From positions 1 to 64,000 of the forward strand of contig JAJYWB010000015.1 in NCBI GenBank assembly GCA_021791715.1: DNA of 64,000 nt. The letters run 5' to 3'. Below, in pieces: positions 1 to 7,990 of the stretch. The notes under the pieces are model-generated. The model worked only from the letters and a program-made list of their open reading frames with translations, was not told where the DNA came from and did no database searches. Positions within the stretch are counted from its first letter, which is position 1. Each line of letters opens with the position of its first letter. The position numbers were made by a program, and so were the translations under genes. Origin of the DNA: Planctomycetota bacterium. GTDB lineage: Bacteria > Planctomycetota > Planctomycetia > Isosphaerales > Isosphaeraceae.

Positions 1-13
1 GACTATCTCTTAT

Positions 14-124
14 GGGAGGGCGAACCTCCTGGTGAGCCGGCTTGATATGATTTATTCACCATGCGATTAAAACCTCCTATTCAATAGGGATTTTCCAAAA
101 GAGGCTCACCGGGAGATTCGCCCT
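14..124. repeat. Palindromic element, copy 1
   Basis: The left end GGGAGGGCGAACCTCCTGG and the right end near 102-124 are imperfect inverted complements, so the ~110-bp unit can fold as a long hairpin with an AT-rich middle. A near-identical copy lies 174 bp further on and a third copy, with the same ends but a different middle, is at 13285-13403. It carries no ORF. It looks like a MITE or REPIN-like non-autonomous element; the mobilising enzyme is not in this window. Confidence 0.75.
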
Positions 125-187
125 TTCAAACAGCATAATTCGGGGGATTTGAGGGCGAACCCAAAATCGGGAGGACTAATTCTTGTG

Positions 188-297
188 GGAGGGCGAACCT
201 CCTGGTGAGCCGGCTTGATATGATTTATTCATCATGCGATCAAAACCTCATATTCAATAGGGATTATCAAAAAAGGCTCGCCGGGAGGTTCGCCCTA
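188..297. repeat. Palindromic element, copy 2
   Basis: Same unit as copy 1, in the same orientation and with almost the same interior (the stretch around TTGATATGATTTATTCA is shared). The two copies are separated by ~63 bp of unrelated sequence. They lie downstream of the permease gene that ends at 380, so they could also act as transcription end structures for it. Confidence 0.75.
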
Positions 298-379
298 CCA
301 AATTCGTGTTCCCTCGCGAAATCCGGAACTTCCTCAAATCACACCAAATATGAGTCTTTCTTTCAGGGTAATCTCGAAT

Positions 380-1909
380 TTATCCGACCGCTTCAGAACC
401 GTCGATTTTGGGGGCGCGGATTCCGATCGCGCGCCAAACAAGATACACCGGAACTCCCGAGAGGACGATCGCGAAGCCGACCCCCGAGGTTTTGGGTTTA
501 AGGTAAAGAAAATCGACGATCAGAAAAAGCGCGATCGCGAGATAAACGATCGCCGGCAAAGGGTAAAGTGGAACGCGGAAAGGCCTGCGCGCCGCCGGCG
601 CCTTGTAACGCATAATGATCAACGCGCCGATCATCAACGCATAAAACGTTAAATCGGCTGGAATAATATATTCAAGTAATTGTCCATATAGGTTGCCGTA
701 AGAATAAGATCCCGTCGCCTCGTTTTTTGTGAGCACGACGGGGAGGGTGAGGAGGATCGACCAAATTCCCCCGGCGACGATCGCGACCGCCGGCACGTGT
801 TTGCGGTTCGTCGCTCCCGCGGCCTTGAAGAAGAGCCCGTCCCACGCCATCGCGTAGAAGACGCGTCCTCCCGCGAGAATCAGGCCGTTGACGCAGCCGA
901 ACGTCGAAACGAGGATCGCTGCGGCCATCGCCTTCACGCCGATCCCTCCCAAAATCGCGTTCATCGCCGCGGTCGCCACGCGCTCTTGAGGAGCGTGCTG
1001 AATCGCCTCGAGCGGCAACACGACCACATAAGATAAATTCGCTAATAAATAAAGCCCGACGACCGCGGCGCAGCCGAGGATGAGCCCGCGCGGTAGCGTG
1101 CGGTCGGGATCGCGAACCTCGCCTCCCGTGAACGTGACGTTGTTCCACGCGGTTTGCGAAAACAGGGGACCGATCATCGCCTGACCCAATATCATCACGA
1201 ACGCGAGCGATCCCAGGCCGACGAGCTCGGGTGCGACCGACGCCGCGCTCCAGCCGTTTTGCGCCGGGTTCCACCAGGAACTGGTCCACGCGGCGCTCGA
1301 TCGATTCATGCCGAAACCGAGGCCGATCACGATCAGCGCCGCGAGCGCCGCGGTCTTCCCGATTGTAAAGACGTTTTGAATCCATTTGCCGATGTCGAGC
1401 CCTCGCGTGTTCGTGATCGTGAGCGTGAGGATCACGCAGATCGCCGCGAGTTGTTGAGTTGAAAGCGCGATCGCGTAATGCGATCCCAGATGGATCGGCC
1501 GCACAAGGTAATTCTTATCCGAGACGATCGGAGCGAAGACCGCGAGAAATTTGGCGAACGCCACCGAAACCGCGGCGATCGTCCCGGTTTGAACCACCAG
1601 AAAAGTCGCCCAGCCGAAAAGGAAGCCGATCAGCCGCCCGTAAGCCTCGCGAATAAAAACATATTGCCCCCCCGATTTTGGAGTCATCGCGGCGAGTTCG
1701 GCGCAGCAGATCGATCCGCAGATCGTCAGCAAGCCGACGATCGCCCAGGCCGCGAGCAACCAGCCCGGCGAGCCGACGAGCTTCGACGATTCGGCCGACG
1801 TGATGAACACCCCCGAGCCGATCATCGAGCCCATCACGATCATCGTCGCGTCGAGGAGCCCGAGCTCGCGCGTCGGAGCGGTCCCCGCATCGTCTCGGCG
1901 TTCACTCAT
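380..1909 (-). CDS. APC family amino acid permease
   Basis: A 509-residue polytopic protein with about 12 hydrophobic segments, the usual size for the amino acid-polyamine-organocation superfamily. The first membrane segment has the GSGVF substrate-binding turn (residues 31-35), and the loop before the last segments carries PFRVPLYP, typical of the LAT/APA branch. Such carriers exchange or import amino acids across the inner membrane. The substrate cannot be told from sequence. The ATG at 1909 gives a short cytoplasmic N-terminus before the first helix. The gene stands alone: the next minus-strand gene ends 90 bp upstream and the palindromic repeats lie beyond its 3' end. Confidence 0.9.
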   Translation of the reverse strand: MSERRDDAGTAPTRELGLLDATMIVMGSMIGSGVFITSAESSKLVGSPGWLLAAWAIVGLLTICGSICCAELAAMTPKSGGQYVFIREAYGRLIGFLFGWATFLVVQTGTIAAVSVAFAKFLAVFAPIVSDKNYLVRPIHLGSHYAIALSTQQLAAICVILTLTITNTRGLDIGKWIQNVFTIGKTAALAALIVIGLGFGMNRSSAAWTSSWWNPAQNGWSAASVAPELVGLGSLAFVMILGQAMIGPLFSQTAWNNVTFTGGEVRDPDRTLPRGLILGCAAVVGLYLLANLSYVVVLPLEAIQHAPQERVATAAMNAILGGIGVKAMAAAILVSTFGCVNGLILAGGRVFYAMAWDGLFFKAAGATNRKHVPAVAIVAGGIWSILLTLPVVLTKNEATGSYSYGNLYGQLLEYIIPADLTFYALMIGALIIMRYKAPAARRPFRVPLYPLPAIVYLAIALFLIVDFLYLKPKTSGVGFAIVLSGVPVYLVWRAIGIRAPKIDGSEAVG

Positions 1910-1998
1910 GGCGATCGCGGCGACCTCTCATTCACGGATATTGTCAAAACAAAGTAATCGTCATGTGGAGCATGTTCTTCGGCGAATGATCCGCGCAT

Positions 1999-3270
1999 TT
2001 AGCCGGGAGCGACGGGGGACGACGCGGTTTCGGACGCGAGCGCGATCGGACGAGCGACGCCGGGACGCGGCACGGCTCGATTGACGAGAGCCCCCGCGCC
2101 GTACGCCGTTCCGCGCCATGTCACCTTGCCCGTCAGGCACATCGCGAGCGAACGGAGCAGAACCCAATCCATCACCAAACCCGCGACGGGATACCAGATT
2201 ACGAATCGCGTCGTCGGCGCCGACACGCGATACATCCGATACATCACGGTATAACTTAACACGAAATGAGCGATCCCGAGCCCGAGCATCCAGCTCGAAA
2301 ACGGACCCGAAGGCGAGCCGAACGCCTTACACACGATCCCGACGATCAGTCCGAGATAACCCGCCTGGGTGAAGACGAGCGGCTCCACGATCTTGCCGAT
2401 GAGCGGCCAAGAACGCCTTCCCGCGGCGTCGAAAAGAATTCGGCTCCAGCCGCGCACGATCTGCGGCAAAGATGTGTACATCCGCGTGGAACTCAATTCG
2501 GGACCGACCGCGACGCGAATTCGCAGGCCGAGGGCCTTCACCCGTCGCGCCAGATAAATATCTTCGACGAATCGATCGCGGACTGAATCGTGCCCTCCCG
2601 CGGCGCGATACGCCGATCGCTCGATCAAAATATATTGACCGTTGGCGAACGCGAGCCGGGTGCGAGGCGAATTGACCAAAAAGAGGGGGAACGATCGCAT
2701 CAAGACGATGCCCGCGAGCGGCTGAACGACGTTCTCCCAAAACGTTTCACAGCGCATCTTGGGGATCAGGCTCGCCATCACGGCGCCGCCGCCGATCGCG
2801 TATTCCAGCATGATCGCCAAGCTTTCGGGATGATGGCGCGTGTCCGAATCGATGAACCAGAACCAGTCGCCCCGCGCCTCGCGCGACGCGAGATGAAGCG
2901 CGTGCGTCTTCCCCGTCCAACCCGGCGGAAGCTGATCGATCGTGATCACGCGAACCCGCGGATCCCCCTCGGCGATCCTCCGCGCGATATCCCCCGTTCG
3001 ATCCGAACTCCGATCATCGATAATAATTACTTCGATGTGAGAATACGTTTGGGCGAGAACCCCCGTCAGGCAATCGCCGAGAGTCGCCTCCTCGTCTTTG
3101 GCGGGAATGATCACCGAGACGAGCGGCGGACGTTCGCCGCGAAATCTCGGCGACCGCAGATCGAGGACGTCGATCAAACGGAATACAAAGATAAGCACAA
3201 TATGACGGATCGCCCAAACCGCGACGATCCAGACGAAAAGCCCGACCAGGATCCGCTGGGAAAACGTCAT
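1999..3270 (-). CDS. GT2 family membrane glycosyltransferase (HpnB/CrtQ-like)
   Basis: With the ATG at 3270 the product is 423 residues. An N-terminal membrane helix (about 7-33) is followed by a GT-A fold: VSVIIPAKDE at 51-60, IIDDRSSD near 84-90, PPGWTGK at 115-121 and the metal-binding DSD at 141-143. Three or four more hydrophobic helices make up the C-terminal part. PPGWTGK and the overall design match the HpnB (hopanoid-associated) and CrtQ (carotenoid) glycosyltransferases, so a lipid or isoprenoid acceptor is likely but inferred. The reading frame is open a further 76 codons upstream, but the ATG at 3270 overlaps the stop of the preceding gene (ATGA), which points to translational coupling and fixes the start. 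Confidence 0.85.
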   Translation of the reverse strand: MTFSQRILVGLFVWIVAVWAIRHIVLIFVFRLIDVLDLRSPRFRGERPPLVSVIIPAKDEEATLGDCLTGVLAQTYSHIEVIIIDDRSSDRTGDIARRIAEGDPRVRVITIDQLPPGWTGKTHALHLASREARGDWFWFIDSDTRHHPESLAIMLEYAIGGGAVMASLIPKMRCETFWENVVQPLAGIVLMRSFPLFLVNSPRTRLAFANGQYILIERSAYRAAGGHDSVRDRFVEDIYLARRVKALGLRIRVAVGPELSSTRMYTSLPQIVRGWSRILFDAAGRRSWPLIGKIVEPLVFTQAGYLGLIVGIVCKAFGSPSGPFSSWMLGLGIAHFVLSYTVMYRMYRVSAPTTRFVIWYPVAGLVMDWVLLRSLAMCLTGKVTWRGTAYGAGALVNRAVPRPGVARPIALASETASSPVAPG

Positions 3271-3740
3271 GACGCGTCTCCTGATTTCCAATCGCTCGGG
3301 TCGACTCGTAAACGCTTGTAACTGGGAAGCGCCAAAATCAAAAGCGCGAACGAAGCCCCCCAGAACGGCAGCAAGAATTCGCCGCCGGGCTCGTTCTTCC
3401 AATGAATCGCCAAACCGAGAAACGCCGCGGCGAGGCCGATCGTCGCGCTCGCGCGCCGCGCCGTCCGGAACCGGCGAACGTCCGCGAGCGACTCCCACGA
3501 ACGCGAACGAACGTCTCCAAATCTACGAACGCCAATACTTGTTAATATCATTGCAAGTAATAAACCAAAATAGAGCCGGCGTTCGTGATCGTCGACTCCG
3601 CGGGGTCCGTTTCGAACCGCGAAACGGGGCGCGGGAGCGAGCGACAACAAAACGACGAACGGCCAGATGAACAGAGCCCGAGCGATCTCGAGCCGGGTCG
3701 CGGCGACGCAGGCGACGACGATCCGGCGATCGAGACTCAT
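3267..3740 (-). CDS. Small membrane protein, unknown function
   Basis: A 157-residue product starting at the ATG at 3740, which overlaps the stop of the upstream gene in an ATGA. Four hydrophobic stretches are visible: near residues 9-35, 55-70, 100-116 and 124-140. I recognise no motif. It sits between an HTH-type membrane protein and a GT2 glycosyltransferase with coupled overlaps on both sides, so it probably serves the same envelope process. The longer open frame to 3866 reads through arginine-rich sequence that is the antisense of the neighbour and is not used. Confidence 0.6.
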   Translation of the reverse strand: MSLDRRIVVACVAATRLEIARALFIWPFVVLLSLAPAPRFAVRNGPRGVDDHERRLYFGLLLAMILTSIGVRRFGDVRSRSWESLADVRRFRTARRASATIGLAAAFLGLAIHWKNEPGGEFLLPFWGASFALLILALPSYKRLRVDPSDWKSGDAS

Positions 3741-4399
3741 AGATCGCTCCGTGACGCCGCGGTCGATCGTCGGCGGAGACCGAGGATCAACTCGATTTGA
3801 CCGATCGGATATCCCGTCGCCCGCGCGATCTCGTCGTCGCCGCGACCTTCGTCGGCCATCTCCCAAATCAACCCGAACCGATTCTCAAACTCGATCAACG
3901 CGTCGCTCGGCGCAGAAACGTCCCCCTTCGAATTCACGTCGGGGATCTCGATCAACGTCGATATCTCGGACCCACGCGTGAAGTCGCCTCGCGGCGAACG
4001 ACGCTCGTCGACGCGAATCCGAACGTCGCGACCCGACGATTTCGACCGAAAGCCGAATCGCGCCGACCCGCCGACCGATCCCGTGCTCCCCCCCGAATCG
4101 CGCGCCGGGTCGTTCCCCTTATCGGTATCTCGCGCGTCGTCGCATGAATCGATCGCGTCGGCACGAACGCTCGCGGCCCGCGAACCCGATGCTGAATACG
4201 AGGAAGACGCCGATCGATCGAGAGCGATCTCGTCCAATCGACGCATGATCGAACGCTCCAACCGATCGAATCTCGCTTCGATCGATCGAGCCGTTTCCCG
4301 ATATCGAGCGCGCGCCCGCGCCGCGATCCAAATCGTCGCGATCAGATCGATCGCGATCGATACGACGATCAACCAATGCATAAGCGTTACGGCGATCAT
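3737..4399 (-). CDS. Single-pass membrane protein with C-terminal HTH-like motif (DUF6115/DUF2802-like)
   Basis: A 220-residue protein. Residues ~5-27 form one membrane helix, ~30-60 a charged, probably coiled segment, ~60-160 a Ser/Arg/Asp-rich linker, and the last ~45 residues (IWEMADEGRGDDEIARATG then IGQIELILGL) resemble the short helix-turn-helix that closes DUF6115 and DUF2802 proteins. Those families are membrane-anchored proteins of unknown role. First gene of a three-gene coupled set with a small membrane protein and a GT2 enzyme. The linker is low-complexity and arginine-rich on both strands. Confidence 0.6.
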   Translation of the reverse strand: MIAVTLMHWLIVVSIAIDLIATIWIAARARARYRETARSIEARFDRLERSIMRRLDEIALDRSASSSYSASGSRAASVRADAIDSCDDARDTDKGNDPARDSGGSTGSVGGSARFGFRSKSSGRDVRIRVDERRSPRGDFTRGSEISTLIEIPDVNSKGDVSAPSDALIEFENRFGLIWEMADEGRGDDEIARATGYPIGQIELILGLRRRSTAASRSDL

Positions 4400-4524
4400 C
4401 GACTCATTTCCCTCCCTGGCGATAAGCCCCGCCGTACCGCGCGAGCGGCCCGACGCCGATCGACCGACCGAAATTCAAACCTCCCGAACGACCTCCGTAC
4501 CCGTTCGATTCTCCTCCTAATAAT

Positions 4525-5910
4525 TTATTTGTGATCATGTGGATGCTTATGAGGATGTTCGTGTTTATGATCATGCGAATGAGAATGTCCGTGATCATGA
4601 TCATGATCATGATCGTGCGAATGAGAATGTCCGTGATCATGATCATGAGCGTGTGAATGTTCGTGATCGTGATGATGCTTTTGAGATCGATCCGCCGAAG
4701 CCGGGCGATCCGCGGGCGTAGCTTCGTTCCAGCCCGTCGTGTTCGCGCGTTCGTTCGCCGCGGCGTGCGCGATCTGATAAACCTTGCGGAGCGGAACTTT
4801 CGTCGCCAAAGAAACTTGAACACACGATTCGTATTCGGGACTGAAGACGGGAGGGCGTCCCTCGATCCTCCCCAGCTTTCCCTCGATCGGACCGAGCGGC
4901 GTCTCGACGACGACCGCTTCTCGCCGAATTTTATGCCGCGACACGGGATATCGGCGTACGCCGAGCGTCGTCGTCTCGCGGAAAAGGATCGCCTCGAGAG
5001 CCTCGATCTTCGATTCTTCGCAGAGAACTCCGATCATCACCCCGGGGCGGTTCTTTTTCATCAGAATCGGCGTCACGAACGCGTCGAGAGCCCCCTCGGC
5101 GAGCAATCGACTCGTCGTGAAGCCCACAATTTCGCCGGGCAAGTCGTCGATGTTCGTTTCGAGAGCCCAGATCCGATCGGAATACGGAGAAGCGGCGCTC
5201 GCCTCGCCGACAAATAACCGAAGGATGTTCGCCTGATCGGGAAGGTCGCGCGTTCCCGCGCCGTGGCCGATCGCCTCGATCGTCATCGAAGGGAGCGGGC
5301 CGAAGCCGTCGGCGAGCGTCGCGACGATCGCGCCCCCCGTCGGAGTCGTCTGCTCCATCGGAACGTCCGATTCGGCGATCGGAATCCCTTTTAGCAGCTC
5401 CGCGGTTCCAGGAGCGGGGAGGGGCATCTTGCCGTGCGCCGCGCGTACCCAACCGCGTCCCGTCGGGATCGGGCTCGAGATCACTCGGTGAGCCCCCAAA
5501 AGATTGAAGCCGACCGCCGCGCCGACGATATCGACGATCGAATCGATCGCCCCGACCTCATGAAAATGGATCGTTTCGAGCGGAATTCCATGAACTGCGG
5601 CCTCGGCCTCGCCGAGCTTGCGAAAGATCCGCATCGCCAGCTCTTTTTGAGCCGTCGTCAGCGATCCTCGATCGACGATCGCCTCGATATCGCTCAAATG
5701 TCTGTGAACGTGCTCGTGCGCCGCGGCGACGTTCGCGTACGTCGCGCGGAAGCCGCCGCGGTGAACCGTCTCGAACGTAAGCGAGCATTTCAGCCCCAAA
5801 CTCGCGATCGCGTCGCCGAGCGCGGAGCGATCGACCCCGGCGTCGACAAGCGCGCCGAGTGTCATATCCCCCGAGATTCCGCTGAAACAGTCGAGATAAA
5901 CGATTCGCAA
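4525..5910 (-). CDS. larC: Nickel-pincer cofactor biosynthesis protein LarC
   Basis: A 461-residue protein that opens with the LarC signature DCFSGISGDMTLGALVDAG. LarC is the nickel insertase (CTP-dependent cyclometallase) that completes the nickel-pincer nucleotide used by LarA-type racemases and epimerases. Here the protein is one uninterrupted frame; in Lactobacillus it is made by a programmed frameshift. The last ~50 residues are a run of His alternating with Asp, Glu or Ser, a likely nickel store; the matching DNA (about 4535-4680) is a tandem repeat. The start is a TTG at 5910 behind a strong GGAGGAAG ribosome site. No larA, larB or larE is seen in the window, so the partner genes must lie elsewhere. 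Confidence 0.93.
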   Translation of the reverse strand: MRIVYLDCFSGISGDMTLGALVDAGVDRSALGDAIASLGLKCSLTFETVHRGGFRATYANVAAAHEHVHRHLSDIEAIVDRGSLTTAQKELAMRIFRKLGEAEAAVHGIPLETIHFHEVGAIDSIVDIVGAAVGFNLLGAHRVISSPIPTGRGWVRAAHGKMPLPAPGTAELLKGIPIAESDVPMEQTTPTGGAIVATLADGFGPLPSMTIEAIGHGAGTRDLPDQANILRLFVGEASAASPYSDRIWALETNIDDLPGEIVGFTTSRLLAEGALDAFVTPILMKKNRPGVMIGVLCEESKIEALEAILFRETTTLGVRRYPVSRHKIRREAVVVETPLGPIEGKLGRIEGRPPVFSPEYESCVQVSLATKVPLRKVYQIAHAAANERANTTGWNEATPADRPASADRSQKHHHDHEHSHAHDHDHGHSHSHDHDHDHDHGHSHSHDHKHEHPHKHPHDHK

Positions 5911-6364
5911 GGGGTTCTTCCTCCGTCGGGGCGATCGAGCTTCGCTATTCTATCCCGCTCGCGCCGCTTCGCAATACGGGTTCCAGAGAAGAAAACCGTT
6001 ATGCTTGATAATTAATAGTATATTATTATGATTCAAGAATCGGCGTGTCGGATCGGATCGGCCTCGCGTTCGATCGTCCATCGCGTCGAATCCCGATTTT
6101 CGAGCGCGTCCGAAGCGTCGACGGCGCGTCGGATCGACGGGAAAACGGTCGTCTTGGAAGCTTTTCGGTCGGTCGAGAACGCGACCCGAGATTTCGATCG
6201 AATCTCGAATCGACGACCGGAATCAAACAACAAACAATCATTGTATCGGCCGGGTCCGCCCGCCGGAGGCGCAAGGATCGTTGCGGAAAATTTATCACCG
6301 ACCGATCACTTTTCTCCTCATTCGATCGAGCGGACGACGCTCAAGAATGGTATAAATAAGATTA
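5911..6364. other. Intergenic gap between larC and the retron RT
   Basis: No convincing gene. Short open frames exist on both strands, but they are arginine/serine-rich shadows of GATC-rich DNA. An AT-rich patch at about 6005-6035 sits ~100 bp upstream of larC and is the most likely place for its promoter. No retron accessory gene is seen downstream of the reverse transcriptase. Confidence 0.5.
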
Positions 6365-7705
6365 TCACCAAGGGATCTGATCAAAAATGGATTTGAGTTT
6401 TTCACCGCGGTCGGGATGAATCGAGGCGACATGCGCGATCCGGCCTTGCAGGCTCGATCGGAAATCCCCGGCGAACCCGCGGCGTTCGGCTTCGGGACCG
6501 CGTCTTACGCAATTATAGAGGGTCGCCTTGAGGCGGTCGAAATCGTCGCGTGGAACGTTGAGCTTCTCGTTGACGACGACCCCCGCGATCCGGATCCGTT
6601 CGCTTTTAAGCATCAATCTCGTTTTATGATGATTGACGGAAAAGCCTTCTTCAATAGCGATCGCCGCGACGTGAGCCGAAAATCCGCGCGCCGAACGCTT
6701 GAACGATCCGTTTCCCGAGAACGCGAGATCGTCGGCGTAACGCGTGTATTGAACTCCCGCGCTCTTGGCGAGCGCCGAGAGCCGAAGATCGAGCCGGTAG
6801 GCGCGCAGGTTGGCGAGCGCCGGGGATGTCGGCGCGCCTTGCGGCAAATGTGATTGCGTATAAATCCGAAAAGCCGATTCTCCGACCGACGAATGACGCA
6901 TCGGGTTCGAGGGATCGTTCCAAACGTCTTTGGGGACGACGTTCGAGCAAAGCCCCGCGAGCGAGCGCGCGATCCGCTCGGGATAACCGATCGACGAGAA
7001 GATCGCGAAGATCGCGGCGTACCGAATCGACGGAAAAAAATTGCGCAGGTCCATCTTAAGCAGCGCTTCGGCGCCGACGTGGGGCTCGACGAACGTGCGG
7101 ATCGATCGACCGGAACGGTACGCGTGCGCCGCGTCGTGAGGATGTACGCGATTCAAGATCTCTTCAAGAATGAACCGTTGGATTCGCTTGAGCCGATACT
7201 TGGGCGCCTCGATCAGCCGAGCCGAATCGAATCGCTTCGACATCCATCGGTATCGATAATGATGTATTTTGCTCTGTGATGATAAACTTGTGGATGCGCG
7301 TAAATCGGCGAACCATTCGAGTTCGTTTTCGGTTAAACCGAGGCGATCGGCGAGCGCGCTTGGGACGACGATCGCTGGAACCTGGAAAGCCGCGGGAAAC
7401 CCGATCGCGGGCCGCATCACGGGCGGCGTCGCGGGCTCGAATCGCGGACGGATCGTCTCTCGATATCGATCGAACGCGCGATCGAAGCCGGGATCGTCGA
7501 GGATCGCCTGCGCGACGGCTCGCGTCCGCGGCCGACGGTCGGCGCCGAATCGTTTAAGGATGCGTCCGACGAGGGGCCTGATCCAGCGATACCGTTTGCC
7601 CAATAAATGCACGACGCTTTCGACGATCCGCGGCTCGGTCCAGTCGCTCGCGGTGAATCGTTCGGCGATCAAATCGGCCAGATGTCGGATCTTGAAGAAT
7701 TGCAC
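6365..7705 (-). CDS. Retron-type reverse transcriptase with N-terminal extension
   Basis: From the GTG at 7705 the product is 446 residues. The first ~110-150 residues form a helical extension like that of the long Mx162-type myxobacterial retron RTs. The RT core follows: MDLRNFFPSI (motif A), LPQGAPTSPALANL (motif B'), YADD near 323-326 (motif C), and HHKT plus IAGVVVN near the end. GRSI followed by FVEPHVG corresponds to the retron NAxxH region, with the N and A lost; IAG replaces the usual VTG. The protein should copy the msd part of the RNA directly upstream into branched msDNA. The frame stays open by chance to an ATG at 7888, but that start would swallow the RNA gene. The GTG follows the RNA's a2 arm, and GGAG lies 11 nt upstream. 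No group II intron maturase or endonuclease domain is seen. Confidence 0.9.
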   Translation of the reverse strand: MQFFKIRHLADLIAERFTASDWTEPRIVESVVHLLGKRYRWIRPLVGRILKRFGADRRPRTRAVAQAILDDPGFDRAFDRYRETIRPRFEPATPPVMRPAIGFPAAFQVPAIVVPSALADRLGLTENELEWFADLRASTSLSSQSKIHHYRYRWMSKRFDSARLIEAPKYRLKRIQRFILEEILNRVHPHDAAHAYRSGRSIRTFVEPHVGAEALLKMDLRNFFPSIRYAAIFAIFSSIGYPERIARSLAGLCSNVVPKDVWNDPSNPMRHSSVGESAFRIYTQSHLPQGAPTSPALANLRAYRLDLRLSALAKSAGVQYTRYADDLAFSGNGSFKRSARGFSAHVAAIAIEEGFSVNHHKTRLMLKSERIRIAGVVVNEKLNVPRDDFDRLKATLYNCVRRGPEAERRGFAGDFRSSLQGRIAHVASIHPDRGEKLKSIFDQIPW

Positions 7706-7706
7706 G

Positions 7707-7877
7707 CGGCGGGGCGCTCCAACCCGTCTCGTCCGGCGAGAGTTAACCCTACGTGAAGCGTGGGGCCACTCTCGCGCCGTAACGTCCCAATACGATGCGT
7801 CCCCGGGGTAACCCCGGAGAGGCGCCGCGCCGAAACCCGTAAGAGCCGGCCCGACACCCGCTTGAAGCACCCCGCCG
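7707..7877 (-). ncRNA. Predicted retron msr-msd RNA
   Basis: Read on the minus strand, a1 (7877-7862, CGGCGGGGUGCUUCAA) and a2 (7722-7707, UUGGAGCGCCCCGCCG) pair over 16 bp with two G-U wobbles. The base directly after a1 is a G (7861, in AAGC), the position of the branching G that primes msDNA synthesis in known retrons. Between the arms are an msr-like hairpin with a 6-bp stem and 3-nt UUA loop (7817-7803) and a long msd-like hairpin whose base pairs 7779-7768 with 7743-7734 (CGGC, GC bulge, GAGAGT against ACTCTCGCCG). Total ~171 nt, ending one base before the RT start codon. Length, order and spacing all fit a retron; reverse transcription itself is inferred. Confidence 0.78.
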
Positions 7878-7990
7878 TCGCACATCAACCTAAAGTTTCA
7901 AAGACGACGAGTCAAGCGGCGCGATCGAACTTATTATCGAGTGAACACTAAAAAATTATTTTGGGACGAAGAGCGTCGTCCAAGAAAAAT

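Noticed and set aside
4535-4680. Short repeats that resemble a CRISPR or satellite array
   Set aside because: They are the His/Asp codons of the LarC tail in frame; there are no spacers.
6026-6359. Small protein genes on both strands between larC and the RT
   Set aside because: Arg/Ser-rich frames overlapping each other, without ribosome sites or motifs.
6365-7888. Group II intron reverse transcriptase
   Set aside because: No maturase or HNH domain; the a1/a2 arms, the G after a1 and the retron-like GRSI/EPHVG region point to a retron.
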